IMG/VR virus record: IMGVR_UViG_3300025141_009413
Coordinates: 1-64,000 of that record
Direction: 5' to 3' (one strand)
DNA: 64,000 bases
DNA from: a virus
Shown here piece after piece: positions 9,508-17,917 of this stretch. A model generated the notes under the pieces. The model was not told where the DNA came from, ran no database searches, and saw nothing but the letters and a program-made list of their open reading frames with translations. Made by a program: the position numbers and the translations under genes. Position 1 is the stretch's first letter; each line of letters begins with the position of its first letter.

Positions 9508-9508
9508 A

Positions 9509-9540
9509 TTTTGATTTACGAGATATTTTTCTTATATTTA
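9509..9540 (+). promoter_or_regulatory. Candidate promoter, TTxGGA / TTATAT class
   Basis: TTTTGATTTACGAGA is followed by CTTATATTTA. The two boxes start 23 bases apart. It lies immediately before the family A polymerase gene. Confidence 0.6.
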
Positions 9541-9541
9541 T

Positions 9542-10894
9542 ATGATGGTTATAGTAGAAGATGAATTAGAATTTAAAAATGTAAAGGAATTATTACAAAA
9601 AGGAGATAGTTTCTGGATACCAATGTATTCGGATGTTTATCACCATTATACTCATAACGAATTGAGTTTTTTGTATATATACTATATTCCTGACGACTTA
9701 GAATACATTGTATCATTCCGTCATACTGATTGTATAAGCCTGGAAAGAGAACGTTTACAAGAACTTATAAGTCCATGCGATATATATGTATTAGCCAAGA
9801 AACGCTTTGGTAAATTCTATTCTGGAAAATGTTATGATGCAGACCTCATGTCTTGGTGGCAAACACATAAAATGTTGCCGTTAAATGAAACAAATACCAC
9901 TGCACATGATATATGGAACCGGTGGTGGCATAATGAAACAAATACAAATGATTGGCTGCCTATAACTAAACATGTCGAACGTTGTACAGGTATGCGAAAA
10001 GAATTTATGAAATCATATGATACATTTAAAATGACGCCTGAATTTAAAAAGTACGATTCGTATGTAATTGATAATTTTTATTCTATAGAACAAAATGGTT
10101 TATATGTTAACAAAAAACTTTATACAGAAAAATTTCAAACTAACGGAATACATAACAGTAAAGTATTTACCGAATATAATTTATATACTTCAACGGGAAG
10201 ACCTTCTAATAAGTTTGGTGGTATTAATTATGCTGCTCTAAATAAAGAAAATGGATGTAGAGAATCATTTATATCTAGATTTGAACATGGCGTGTTATTA
10301 GAATTAGATTATGATGCGTTCCACGTCCGGCTGATCGCAGATATGATAGAGTTTGATTTACCAGAAGGCTCAATACATGAATACTTTGGTAAGCAATATT
10401 TTGGTGTAGATAAATTATCTGCAGAACAATATGAACAAAGTAAAAAAATAACATTTAGATTATTATATGGTGGCATAGATAAAGACTTTGCAAAGATACC
10501 ATTCTTTGGCGAAGTAAAAAATTATGTAAGTAGTTTATGGAAAGGATATAAACGATATGGATTTGTGAAGACAGAATACTTTAAACGGCCAATGTATGCA
10601 GAACATTTACATGAAATGAACCCAAATAAATTATTCAATTATCAGTTACAAGCAGCAGAGACAGAACATAATTTGAATATAATAAATGATGTTAATACAT
10701 TGCTACAACGATATAATAGTAAGATGGTATTATATACCTATGACTCACTACTGTTTGATTATGATTTAAGAGATGGCAAAGAATTTATTTATGAATTAAA
10801 AGATACAATTTCAGAATCCGGTAAGTACCCGGTCAAAATAAAAGCTGGCGTAAATTATCATGCAATGAGAGACATGACTTCCAAAACTATTTAA
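9542..10894 (+). CDS. Divergent family A DNA polymerase-like protein
   Basis: 450 residues. TGRPS lies at 218-222. A motif A equivalent (LDYDAFHVRL) has Asp256. A motif B equivalent, KKITFRLLYGG, lies near 301-312 and keeps the Lys, Phe and Tyr. Motif C (YTYDSLLFD) has Asp401. Both metal-binding Asp residues are retained, but the motif A Glu is His, the motif C His-Asp-Glu is Tyr-Asp-Ser, and the first Arg of motif B is missing. The roughly 200-residue N-terminus shows no intact exonuclease motifs. The phage also encodes a family B polymerase at 24832, so this is a second, probably specialised or repair polymerase. Activity is uncertain. Confidence 0.75.
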   Translation: MMVIVEDELEFKNVKELLQKGDSFWIPMYSDVYHHYTHNELSFLYIYYIPDDLEYIVSFRHTDCISLERERLQELISPCDIYVLAKKRFGKFYSGKCYDADLMSWWQTHKMLPLNETNTTAHDIWNRWWHNETNTNDWLPITKHVERCTGMRKEFMKSYDTFKMTPEFKKYDSYVIDNFYSIEQNGLYVNKKLYTEKFQTNGIHNSKVFTEYNLYTSTGRPSNKFGGINYAALNKENGCRESFISRFEHGVLLELDYDAFHVRLIADMIEFDLPEGSIHEYFGKQYFGVDKLSAEQYEQSKKITFRLLYGGIDKDFAKIPFFGEVKNYVSSLWKGYKRYGFVKTEYFKRPMYAEHLHEMNPNKLFNYQLQAAETEHNLNIINDVNTLLQRYNSKMVLYTYDSLLFDYDLRDGKEFIYELKDTISESGKYPVKIKAGVNYHAMRDMTSKTI

Positions 10895-10906
10895 TATTTA
10901 TTAAAA
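10892..10906 (+). promoter_or_regulatory. Candidate late-type promoter (TATTTAT box)
   Basis: TAATATTTATTAAAA lies just before the start at 10911, overlapping the end of the polymerase gene. At only five bases from the ATG it could instead be a leader or ribosome-binding feature. Confidence 0.3.
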
Positions 10907-10910
10907 AGAA

Positions 10911-12203
10911 ATGACTATGGAAATAGAAAAGATAGTACGGGAATGGTTTTATAGACTTCCTAATGGTTACGCCGATGCTCCTTATTCCAAACAAGAACTA
11001 GCAGTACTAGATGAAGTGATGGATGAACATGGCATTGTACTGAATGAAGTAGATCAACTCGATCAAGCATTTTTAGATGCAAAGCCAGTTGAAGATGAAG
11101 AAGATGAGATAGTAGTTAAAGTTGATGAGGCTATTGATTCATATGATTTGTTACTAAATGAAGGATATACAAAAGATGATCTTATTGCAGTAATTCAACA
11201 GACACCTTTACCAGATAAATTAATAGCATATATAAGTAGATTAATAGATAGTTCAGTTTCTCAAACTAGTGTAATTAAAAATTTAGAACAACGTAGATTT
11301 GATGCTAATTCTTCAAAATCAATGTTTGATAAAGCAGTTGAAATGGATAGTTATAAACAATTGCAAGATTTGGTTGCTGGTAACGCACAAAGTATAGATT
11401 TTGATTCGTTAGGAGATTCTGGAAATTTGCAATCGTTTATTGATAAAGTAGGATTTACAAAAGAATATGCTGATTGGTTATATAATTATAGACCGGCAAT
11501 TGGAGGTGTGAACGTAGGCGCGGGTGAAAATATATTACGTGTTATTCTTAAAGGAGGCCATGTCCCGACTAAAGGTGATGTTGGTGCTGAAGGAATAGAA
11601 ATTGAATTGAAAGCAACTCAATCAAAATCATCAGGATTTAGAATGAGAGGACAATCTGGATATGGATCTGGGTATGATATAGCATTGGCAATATTTGATG
11701 CAATACAAACAGCATATGGTGATAATTTACCAGATAGTTTTCCAGATGTATCATCTGATAATGCAATTCAATTATACTTTAAATCTGGAAAAGAATCATT
11801 AGCTGATAAATACTTAAAAGACTTAGTAAAGAAAAACTTGTTAAAAAGATCTCAAATTGTCGATATATATTCTGATGCACTTAAACTTTTTTATAAAAAT
11901 TACAAAGGAGATATTAAAAAAGATATAGCAGAACCAGGAATTAATTCAGATGGATCATTTAATGTTAAAGAATTATTTCCAAGGTTAGCAGCATTAGAGT
12001 TTAAATATTATGCAGATACTGAACCATGGGACGTTTTTATGTCATTAAATTATCAAAAAGATTATCTGATTATGCGTAAAAATAATTCGATTGATGAGTT
12101 AGCTGAAATATTTAAAGATAAATTTAATATAGGTGCTCCTAATACTAAACCAAAAGCAACTAGCCAAGATTCTATGACGGCAGTACAATTAAAAGCAAGT
12201 TAG
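10911..12203 (+). CDS. PD-(D/E)XK nuclease-like protein
   Basis: 430 residues. The N-terminal 100 residues are acidic. Near residues 205-240 the order GAGENILRVILKGG, PTKGDVGAEGIEIELKAT fits a restriction-endonuclease fold: an early Glu, then Asp of GDVG, then Glu-x-Lys (ELK). A Gly-rich loop follows (MRGQSGYGSGYD). Related proteins in T4-like marine phages are sometimes annotated as structural or nuclease. A DNA-cutting role in packaging, recombination or host attack is inference. It sits between the polymerase and the tagged small proteins. Confidence 0.5.
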   Translation: MTMEIEKIVREWFYRLPNGYADAPYSKQELAVLDEVMDEHGIVLNEVDQLDQAFLDAKPVEDEEDEIVVKVDEAIDSYDLLLNEGYTKDDLIAVIQQTPLPDKLIAYISRLIDSSVSQTSVIKNLEQRRFDANSSKSMFDKAVEMDSYKQLQDLVAGNAQSIDFDSLGDSGNLQSFIDKVGFTKEYADWLYNYRPAIGGVNVGAGENILRVILKGGHVPTKGDVGAEGIEIELKATQSKSSGFRMRGQSGYGSGYDIALAIFDAIQTAYGDNLPDSFPDVSSDNAIQLYFKSGKESLADKYLKDLVKKNLLKRSQIVDIYSDALKLFYKNYKGDIKKDIAEPGINSDGSFNVKELFPRLAALEFKYYADTEPWDVFMSLNYQKDYLIMRKNNSIDELAEIFKDKFNIGAPNTKPKATSQDSMTAVQLKAS

Positions 12204-12213
12204 GAAATAAATT

Positions 12214-12600
12214 TTGAAAACACAGTTATTATGCACATTTGCACATAAAAAAGATTTAGATTTAATAGTAGATTATATTATTAAATCATATACAGTAGCA
12301 GAAAAGCGAATGTTTGTGTTTTCAGATGAAGAGAGTAGACAAGATTTATATATTACATATAATATTGAACCACGGAATTATACAAAGACACCAAATACAA
12401 TTTCAATACATAGAAAAAAAGAAACAAATACATTATATTCAGTGAACGCTTTAAATGTTGTAATTAGAAATGCAAACAATGGAATGTTAGATAAATCATT
12501 TATGGTTGATTGGAGTTTATATCAGAACACGTTATTGTTAACAAATGAAGAACAATTACGTAGAATTAACTTAGACTTAATGAAAAGAATAGACTTATAA
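12214..12600 (+). CDS. Conserved hypothetical protein
   Basis: 128 residues with a TTG start preceded by TAGGAAAT, which also contains the stop of the upstream gene. It begins KTQLLCTFAHKKDLDLIVDY and shows alternating helix and strand without cysteine or metal motifs. I do not recognise a function. Tight spacing to the nuclease-like gene suggests shared expression. Confidence 0.55.
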   Translation: MKTQLLCTFAHKKDLDLIVDYIIKSYTVAEKRMFVFSDEESRQDLYITYNIEPRNYTKTPNTISIHRKKETNTLYSVNALNVVIRNANNGMLDKSFMVDWSLYQNTLLLTNEEQLRRINLDLMKRIDL

Positions 12601-12603
12601 CTG

Positions 12604-12621
12604 TATATTTATATTATATTA
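12604..12621 (+). promoter_or_regulatory. Candidate late-type promoter (TATTTAT box)
   Basis: TATATTTATATTATATTA lies 14 bases before the first tagged small gene, followed by AAAGGA. It would drive the run of three tagged genes as late genes, as expected for head proteins. Confidence 0.5.
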
Positions 12622-12634
12622 AAGGAATACTAAA

Positions 12635-12964
12635 ATGAATTTGCAAGAACAATACAAGAAATTATTTAAAAGTAAAGTAAGTTCTAATGATAAGACATTA
12701 TTGAAAGAAGACAATTCATCCGATCGATTTGACGACGATGAAGGTCAGCCATCTGTTTTTTTAGTAGATGAAAAAGTTACTGATTCTTTGTATGATATTC
12801 ATGAGATAATAAAATTTATTGATAATGATTTAAACGATAATGACTTAGGCGGAGATATCGCAAAACCAGTATTAGAAAAAATTGCAACACAATTAAATGA
12901 TTTGCATGATGAACTACTTGAGATTACTGATGAAGGAGATAGACTTATAACACCGTACCGATAA
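12635..12964 (+). CDS. Small acidic protein with long capsid-targeting-like leader
   Basis: 109 residues. The first 26 include MNLQEQYKKLFKSK and SSNDKTLLKED. This leader is shared with the next two genes and with an internal site in the third. It ends in LLKE, resembling the T4 gp21 protease recognition [LI]-x-E. The remaining 83 residues are acidic and helical (FIDNDLNDNDLGGDI), with no enzyme motif. I infer an internal head protein that is targeted to the prohead and then trimmed. The tag similarity is visible; the cleavage is inferred. Confidence 0.6.
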   Translation: MNLQEQYKKLFKSKVSSNDKTLLKEDNSSDRFDDDEGQPSVFLVDEKVTDSLYDIHEIIKFIDNDLNDNDLGGDIAKPVLEKIATQLNDLHDELLEITDEGDRLITPYR

Positions 12965-12974
12965 AAGGAATAAA

Positions 12975-13328
12975 ATGAACTTACAAGAAAATTACAAAAG
13001 ATTATTTAAAGGCAAAGTAGGCTCTAATGATAAGAAATTATTATCAGAGGCAATGGCATGGGAAAGAGTTCCTGGCCAACCATTACCTACAGTAAAAGAC
13101 GTTGCTAAAAAATATAACAAATCATTGAATGAAGCAATGGTAATGAAGATAGGAAATGACTATTCAGTATTTGATCCAGGAGATGGAGAGTGGAGAGAAG
13201 ATATGGAATATTTAGGATATGCTAGTCATCGTCAAGCTCACTTCTTTAGAGCGTTTTCAGCACCTGGTAGCAGAGAAGTTGTTATTATGGAAGTCCCTAA
13301 AAAAAGTGAAATGAAGGATATAATGTAA
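12975..13328 (+). CDS. Small protein with long capsid-targeting-like leader
   Basis: 117 residues. The leader MNLQENYKRLFKGK ... SNDKKLLSEA is nearly identical to that of the upstream gene and ends LSE|A, a good fit to a gp21-type site. The mature part (from about residue 27) has a mixed helix-strand composition with HRQAHFFRAFSAPGSREVV, and no known domain is recognised. The stop and the next start overlap (TAATG). Probably an internal head protein. Confidence 0.6.
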   Translation: MNLQENYKRLFKGKVGSNDKKLLSEAMAWERVPGQPLPTVKDVAKKYNKSLNEAMVMKIGNDYSVFDPGDGEWREDMEYLGYASHRQAHFFRAFSAPGSREVVIMEVPKKSEMKDIM

Positions 13329-14347
13329 TGAATTTGCAAGAGCAATACAAAAGATTATTTACTGGTAAAGCCAGAAGTAATGATGTTTTGATATTAAATG
13401 AAAAAGATGGTGAAAGGCTTCATGGCCCCGCAGCATTGAAACCTTTCTCTCGATATAAAGTGTATGATCCAAAAGCTTTTGCGCCATCGGCTGAGTTCGA
13501 GCAAAAAGCGGGAGACTTGTCGGACAATAACTGGAAATTATATACAATTTGGGAAGCTGAATTCGGAATTCATAATTATGGTGGGGTTAAAGATTTTAAG
13601 AATGCTTTAGATGGAGATTCCTATATCAACAGCGATATAAAGCAACTTGTAAAAATAGCCAAAAAAAATGCACCTCAATCTCCCGTTACAGCAGCATTAG
13701 TAGCTATGACAAAAACTGCAGCGAAAGGACCTGCAAGTCAAATGAAGGCAGCTCAAGCATTATATGACGAGATATCAAAAGATGACTCATTTGCAGATGT
13801 AAATGCGCTTTTTAAAGCGAAAGAAAAAGCAGGCCCACCAATTACAGTCTTTGATGGAGAGGTTGATGGTAGAAATAGAACAGCATCTGGTACTTATGGT
13901 GATGAAGAATTAGAATGGGAATTAACAACAGATGATGGAATGACCTATATTTTCGTCGACGGCAAATCAATTGAAGATGATGATCCTATGTTCGATGCGA
14001 TATTAACAGCTGTAGAAGATGAAGGCTACGAAATAGATCTAGATGAAGGCTATCTTCAAGAACAATACAAAAGATTATTTAAAGGACGAATGGGCTCCAA
14101 TGATAAGAAATTATTGAAAGAGGCATATAATATTCGCATCACCGGAAAAAAGGTTGATGTCGAAAATGCTGTTATTGGCGGAGTAGAAAGATCACAAGGA
14201 CCAGATGATGGAACTACAGATGCTTATTTTGAATCAGCTGATTTTGAGGACGGAACTCCATTAAATGATCAACAATTAGATAAATTGAATGATGAACATT
14301 ATGATGTCGCTGTTGAAATTGCAATAGAGAATTTTAGTGATTATTAA
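13328..14347 (+). CDS. Polyprotein-like protein with two capsid-targeting-like leaders
   Basis: 339 residues. It starts MNLQEQYKRLFTGKARSND, ending in LNE at about residue 26. A second full leader lies inside the chain at about 242-266 (YLQEQYKRLFKGR ... LLKEA). Cutting at both sites would release a roughly 215-residue product and a 75-residue acidic C-terminal product. The first product contains an Ala/Lys helical region and an acidic domain near 175-235. The architecture suggests fusion of two tagged internal-protein genes. No catalytic motif is seen. Confidence 0.65.
   Translation: MNLQEQYKRLFTGKARSNDVLILNEKDGERLHGPAALKPFSRYKVYDPKAFAPSAEFEQKAGDLSDNNWKLYTIWEAEFGIHNYGGVKDFKNALDGDSYINSDIKQLVKIAKKNAPQSPVTAALVAMTKTAAKGPASQMKAAQALYDEISKDDSFADVNALFKAKEKAGPPITVFDGEVDGRNRTASGTYGDEELEWELTTDDGMTYIFVDGKSIEDDDPMFDAILTAVEDEGYEIDLDEGYLQEQYKRLFKGRMGSNDKKLLKEAYNIRITGKKVDVENAVIGGVERSQGPDDGTTDAYFESADFEDGTPLNDQQLDKLNDEHYDVAVEIAIENFSDY
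14051..14125 (+). repeat. Internal copy of the long leader
   Basis: This segment encodes LQEQYKRLFKGR ... SNDKKLLKEA and is closely related in DNA and protein to the leaders at 12635, 12975 and 13328. It lies in frame within the gene at 13328, so it marks a past gene fusion. Confidence 0.85.
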
Positions 14348-14364
14348 AAAAAGCTTGAAAAAAA

Positions 14365-14398
14365 TTAGGAATTACGAGATTTTTTCCTTATTTTTATA
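14365..14398 (+). promoter_or_regulatory. Candidate promoter, TTxGGA / TTATAT class
   Basis: TTAGGAATTACGAGA, then CCTTATTTTTATA, with box starts 23 bases apart. It lies just ahead of the gene at 14406. The first box is identical to the one at 35011. Confidence 0.6.
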
Positions 14399-14405
14399 AA
14401 AAGAG

Positions 14406-14765
14406 ATGAATATGATAAAGTTAGCAGGAATAGCAAAAGGATTGATTAAAGAAGCGGTAGCCAAACCAAATACCATTCTAGTAACAAGTATAGATAATGG
14501 AAATTCATATATAAATTATCCTAACGGTGAAGAATTAGATAGTAATCATTATGATCAGGCTATTGAATTTGCAGAAGAAAAATATTCGAATGGAACCAAC
14601 ATAGAATTTATTTATATGGATGTTGATGGAAAAGCTCATGAAGGCAAAGTTAAGTTAAATGCCCGTAGTGACTATGAAGGACCGGATTGGGATGACGAAA
14701 AAGAATTTCAATCAACAATGATGTCCGACGAAAATATCATTGACATGTTTGATGAATTTTCATGA
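14406..14765 (+). CDS. Small acidic protein with short capsid-targeting-like leader
   Basis: 119 residues. It begins MNMIKLAGIAKGLIKEAV, a short basic leader ending IKE|A. The rest is acidic; a stretch resembling NGEELDSNHYDQAIEFAEEK also occurs, diverged, in the C-terminal product of the gene at 13328. The two are probably paralogues. There is no metal or catalytic motif. A packaged internal protein is the favoured reading. Its upstream promoter is of the replication class, which would be unusual for a head protein. Confidence 0.5.
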   Translation: MNMIKLAGIAKGLIKEAVAKPNTILVTSIDNGNSYINYPNGEELDSNHYDQAIEFAEEKYSNGTNIEFIYMDVDGKAHEGKVKLNARSDYEGPDWDDEKEFQSTMMSDENIIDMFDEFS

Positions 14766-14813
14766 AAGGAATAATATGATGACTTTATAACATTGTAACA
14801 ATTAGAAGCAAAT

Positions 14814-14904
14814 TAACAAATAACAAATAAAAACTTTTTTCAGAAATCATTAGGATCTTTGAAAAATTATACTTATATTATAAATAATTAATAACAAATA
14901 AAAA
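14814..14904 (+). repeat. AT-rich repeated leader upstream of ssb
   Basis: AACAAATAACAAATAAAAA-type sequence occurs at about 14814-14834 and AATAACAAATAAAAAA at about 14890-14905, flanking the promoter. Unstructured A-rich leader RNA is the kind of target T4 gp32 binds to repress its own translation. The second copy lies at the ribosome binding site. Confidence 0.4.
14850..14882 (+). promoter_or_regulatory. Candidate promoter, TTxGGA / TTATAT class
   Basis: TTAGGATCTTTGAAA, then TACTTATATTATA, box starts 23 bases apart. It would drive the ssb-recA-nuclease series. Confidence 0.55.
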
Positions 14905-14914
14905 AGGAAAAACA

Positions 14915-15688
14915 ATGGCAATTGACTTAGAAGCAATTAAACGTAAACTTAATCAGTTACAAACGGTCGGAAATCGACAAAACAATTTATGGAAACCTGA
15001 ACCAGGAAAACAAACAATCAGAATCGTCCCTTATCAATATGATAGAGACAATCCATTTCAAGAATTATATTTTCACTATGACTTAGGAAAGAAAAATTAT
15101 CTTTCTCCAGTTACTTATGGAAAAGCAGATCCAGTGGTTGAATTCGCTGAAAAGCTAAAATCATCAGGTAATTCAGACGAATGGAAGTTAGGGAAGAAAC
15201 TTGAACCTAAATTAAGGACTTATGTTCCTGTATTAGTTAGAGGAAAAGAATCAGAAGGCGTTAAATTCTGGGGATTCGGAAAGACAGTTTACACTGAGCT
15301 ATTAGGTTTTATAACTGATCCGGATTACGGTGATTTATCAGATCCAATGAACGGAAGAGATATTGTAGTAGAGTTTACACCATCTGAAGGTGCAGGACAA
15401 TATCCAAAAACAGCAATTCGTGTTAAGCCACAAGTAACGCCATTGACTACAGATAAAAATGTAGCAGAGGCAGCAGCTCAAAATCAACCTAACTTAGGAG
15501 ACATATTTAAAGAACCTAGTTATGATGATTTGAAAAAGGCTTTAGAGAATTGGTTACAACCAGAAGGCAATGATGAGGGAGCAAATGATGCACCTAAAGA
15601 AGAGCCTAAAAAAGAAGATGCAGCACCTCAAGGCGCTAGCAAAGTAGACGATGTATCATCAGCATTTGATGCATTGTTTAACGAATAA
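14915..15688 (+). CDS. Single-stranded DNA-binding protein (gp32-like)
   Basis: 257 residues. The N-terminal basic segment with LWKPEPGKQTIRIVPY and the central region (FWGFGKTVYTELLGF) match the OB-fold core of T4-like gp32 proteins. An acidic linker from about residue 215 leads to the tail DDVSSAFDALFNE, the protein-protein contact site typical of SSBs. It would coat ssDNA and organise replication and recombination. It is followed after 11 bases by recA and is preceded by a strong AAAAAGGAAAA site. The N-terminal zinc Cys pattern of T4 gp32 is not evident. Confidence 0.8.
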   Translation: MAIDLEAIKRKLNQLQTVGNRQNNLWKPEPGKQTIRIVPYQYDRDNPFQELYFHYDLGKKNYLSPVTYGKADPVVEFAEKLKSSGNSDEWKLGKKLEPKLRTYVPVLVRGKESEGVKFWGFGKTVYTELLGFITDPDYGDLSDPMNGRDIVVEFTPSEGAGQYPKTAIRVKPQVTPLTTDKNVAEAAAQNQPNLGDIFKEPSYDDLKKALENWLQPEGNDEGANDAPKEEPKKEDAAPQGASKVDDVSSAFDALFNE

Positions 15689-15699
15689 TAGGTTACAAT

Positions 15700-16839
15700 A
15701 TGGCAAAATCAAAAAGTGAACTAGCAGATGATCTGGCTACTCAATTAGCAGATAATTTAAATAAGAAGTTTAAAAATACTGGATTTAAAGCTGCATATTT
15801 TTTAGACAGAGACACAGACGCTCCTACAGAAGTACGAGGTTGGGTCGGCTCTGGTTCATCTATGTTAGATCTTGCAATTTCAAATAGACCTAATGGAGGT
15901 TTTCCTGTAGGAAGGATAACCGAAATTACAGGACTAGAAGCTTCAGGTAAATCTTTATTAGCAGCACATGCACTAGCCAATACACAAAAAGCTGGAGGGA
16001 TGGCAGTTTATATTGATACCGAGAATGCAGTCAGTAGAGAATTTTTAGAGGCAATTGGACTTGATCTTCAAAAGATGTTATATGTTCCACTCGATACTAT
16101 TGAAGACATTTTCGAAGCAATTGAAAGCATAGTTGAATCTATTAGAAAGTCGAGTAAAGATCGTTTAGTTACGATCGTAGTTGATTCGGTGATGGGAGCA
16201 TCAACAAAAATTGAAATGGCAAAAGAATTTGATAAAGATGGATATGCAACATCAAAATCTATTATTTTATCAAAGGCAATGAGAAAAGTAACAAATATGT
16301 TAGGCCGTAACAAAATTTGTTTGATATTCACAAACCAATTAAGAACTCGATTAGGAGTAGCGTTTGGAGATCCATATACTACATCAGGTGGAAAGGCAAT
16401 ACCATTTCACTCTTCAGTAAGGTTACGATTAAAATCAGTTGGACAAATCAAAGTTAAAAAAGACGGAGTTGATCAAGCTATCGGAATTAAGACTAGATGC
16501 CAAGTGGTTAAGAATAGAATGGGGCCGCCATTAAAGACAATTGATTATGATATCTACTTTGAAAGTGGTATCGATGATTTTGGAGGTTGGCTCAATGTTA
16601 TGAAACAATTTAAGCTTGTTGCAACAGCAGGTGCCTGGTATACTTTTACTAGAGCAGATGGGACAGAAATTAAATTCTTATCAAAAGATTTTGAAAAGAA
16701 ATTACAAGAAGTCGATGGCTTGAAAGAAGAAATATATCAACTAATCTGTGATGCATATATTCTTAAATATCAACCTGGAGAGGATATTGGAATTGATGAT
16801 GTTGAGATAGATGAAGAATTTGTTAGTGAAGAAGGCTAA
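15700..16839 (+). CDS. uvsX: RecA/UvsX-type recombinase
   Basis: 379 residues. Walker A GLEASGKS lies at 78-85, the Walker B strand LVTIVVDS at about 156-163, and an L2-type NQLRTRLG region near 208-215 precedes the TTSGGKAIPFHSS segment. This is the RecA/UvsX core. It forms filaments on ssDNA and drives strand exchange and recombination-dependent replication. It sits between ssb and the 5' nuclease, and the next gene begins at its stop codon. The acidic C-terminus (DIGIDDVEIDEEF) resembles the RecA tail. Confidence 0.9.
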   Translation: MAKSKSELADDLATQLADNLNKKFKNTGFKAAYFLDRDTDAPTEVRGWVGSGSSMLDLAISNRPNGGFPVGRITEITGLEASGKSLLAAHALANTQKAGGMAVYIDTENAVSREFLEAIGLDLQKMLYVPLDTIEDIFEAIESIVESIRKSSKDRLVTIVVDSVMGASTKIEMAKEFDKDGYATSKSIILSKAMRKVTNMLGRNKICLIFTNQLRTRLGVAFGDPYTTSGGKAIPFHSSVRLRLKSVGQIKVKKDGVDQAIGIKTRCQVVKNRMGPPLKTIDYDIYFESGIDDFGGWLNVMKQFKLVATAGAWYTFTRADGTEIKFLSKDFEKKLQEVDGLKEEIYQLICDAYILKYQPGEDIGIDDVEIDEEFVSEEG

Positions 16840-17888
16840 TGAAGACACGATATCTAGACATATTACGTGAAGTAGAACAGGATCGAGAACAAGGTAAGGG
16901 GAATAGTAAGAATAGCCATCTACTAATTATTGACGGTCTGAATACATTCATTAGAGTGTTTTCAGCCGTACCTGCCTTGAATGATGATGGAATGCATATC
17001 GGCGGCGTGACAGGGTTTTTAAGATCTATAGCCGCCGTTATTCGTCAACATAAACCTACACGGTGTGTGATAGTATTTGATGGCAAAGGAGGATCAGTCC
17101 GTAGAAGGCAAATATATCCAGATTACAAAGCAAATAGAGCAAACAAAACTGCATTTAATAGATATAAAGAATTTGCATCATTACAAGATGAACAAGAGAG
17201 TATGAAACGTCAATTTGGACGGATGGTTGAGTATTTGCAATGTTTACCAATTACTACATTGGCTATTGATAATATAGAAGCTGATGACGCTATAGCATAT
17301 ATAGCTAATGAAATATTTACGAAACAAGAAAACCGAGCAACAATTGTATCAACAGATAGAGATTTTTTACAATTAGTAAATAATAGGATATCAGTATGGA
17401 GTCCAGTAAAAAAGAAAATGTATACACCAGATACCATACGTGAAGAGTTTGGAATAGACTCACAAAATTATTTATTGTATAGAGCAATCACCGGAGATAA
17501 ATCGGATAATATCCCCGGCATTAACGGAATAGGATTAAAAACTTTAATTAATAGAATTCCTATAATTACAGAACATAAACAAATAGAAGTTGAAGATATT
17601 ATTGAATATGCTAATAATGTCGACAAAAAATATAAAGTTCATGAGACTATACAATCCAATGTCAATACGCTCAGATTAAATTATGACTTAATGCAATTAA
17701 AAAATGTCGACATTGCAGGAAATATTAAGTTATTAATTTTAGACAAAATTCGAGACGACATAAACAAATTAGATGTGTTAAGTTTTAAAAAAATGTTTAT
17801 GGCAGATAAAATGTATACTGTCATAAAAGATTTAGATAGTTGGATGAATTCATCATTTAATTCATTAAATGCTTACAGATCTCTTTGA
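16839..17888 (+). CDS. 5'-3' exonuclease / RNase H-type flap nuclease
   Basis: 349 residues. LLIIDGLNTF near 28-37, then VIVFDGKGGSVRRR near 82-95, ADDAIAYIA near 149 and TIVSTDRDFLQL near 168 supply the acidic metal ligands of the PIN-like nuclease domain. GDKSDNIPG near 220 introduces the helix-three-turn-helix. It matches T4 Rnh and the 5' nuclease of Pol I. It would remove RNA primers and flaps. The start overlaps the recA stop. Confidence 0.88.
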   Translation: MKTRYLDILREVEQDREQGKGNSKNSHLLIIDGLNTFIRVFSAVPALNDDGMHIGGVTGFLRSIAAVIRQHKPTRCVIVFDGKGGSVRRRQIYPDYKANRANKTAFNRYKEFASLQDEQESMKRQFGRMVEYLQCLPITTLAIDNIEADDAIAYIANEIFTKQENRATIVSTDRDFLQLVNNRISVWSPVKKKMYTPDTIREEFGIDSQNYLLYRAITGDKSDNIPGINGIGLKTLINRIPIITEHKQIEVEDIIEYANNVDKKYKVHETIQSNVNTLRLNYDLMQLKNVDIAGNIKLLILDKIRDDINKLDVLSFKKMFMADKMYTVIKDLDSWMNSSFNSLNAYRSL

Positions 17889-17916
17889 ATTACGAAAAAA
17901 AATTCATATAATTAAG
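17883..17916 (+). promoter_or_regulatory. Candidate promoter, TTxGGA / TTATAT class
   Basis: TTTGAATTACGAAAA followed by TATAAT at 17907. It overlaps the stop of the nuclease gene and precedes the helicase start by a few bases. Confidence 0.5.
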
Positions 17917-17917
17917 T

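Noticed and set aside
12635-14347. CRISPR-like or mobile repeat array
   Set aside because: The repeated sequences are coding leaders in frame at gene starts, with no regular spacers.
14766-14914. tRNA or small RNA gene in the longest gap
   Set aside because: It is A-rich with no cloverleaf or stable hairpin. A promoter and leader repeats account for it.
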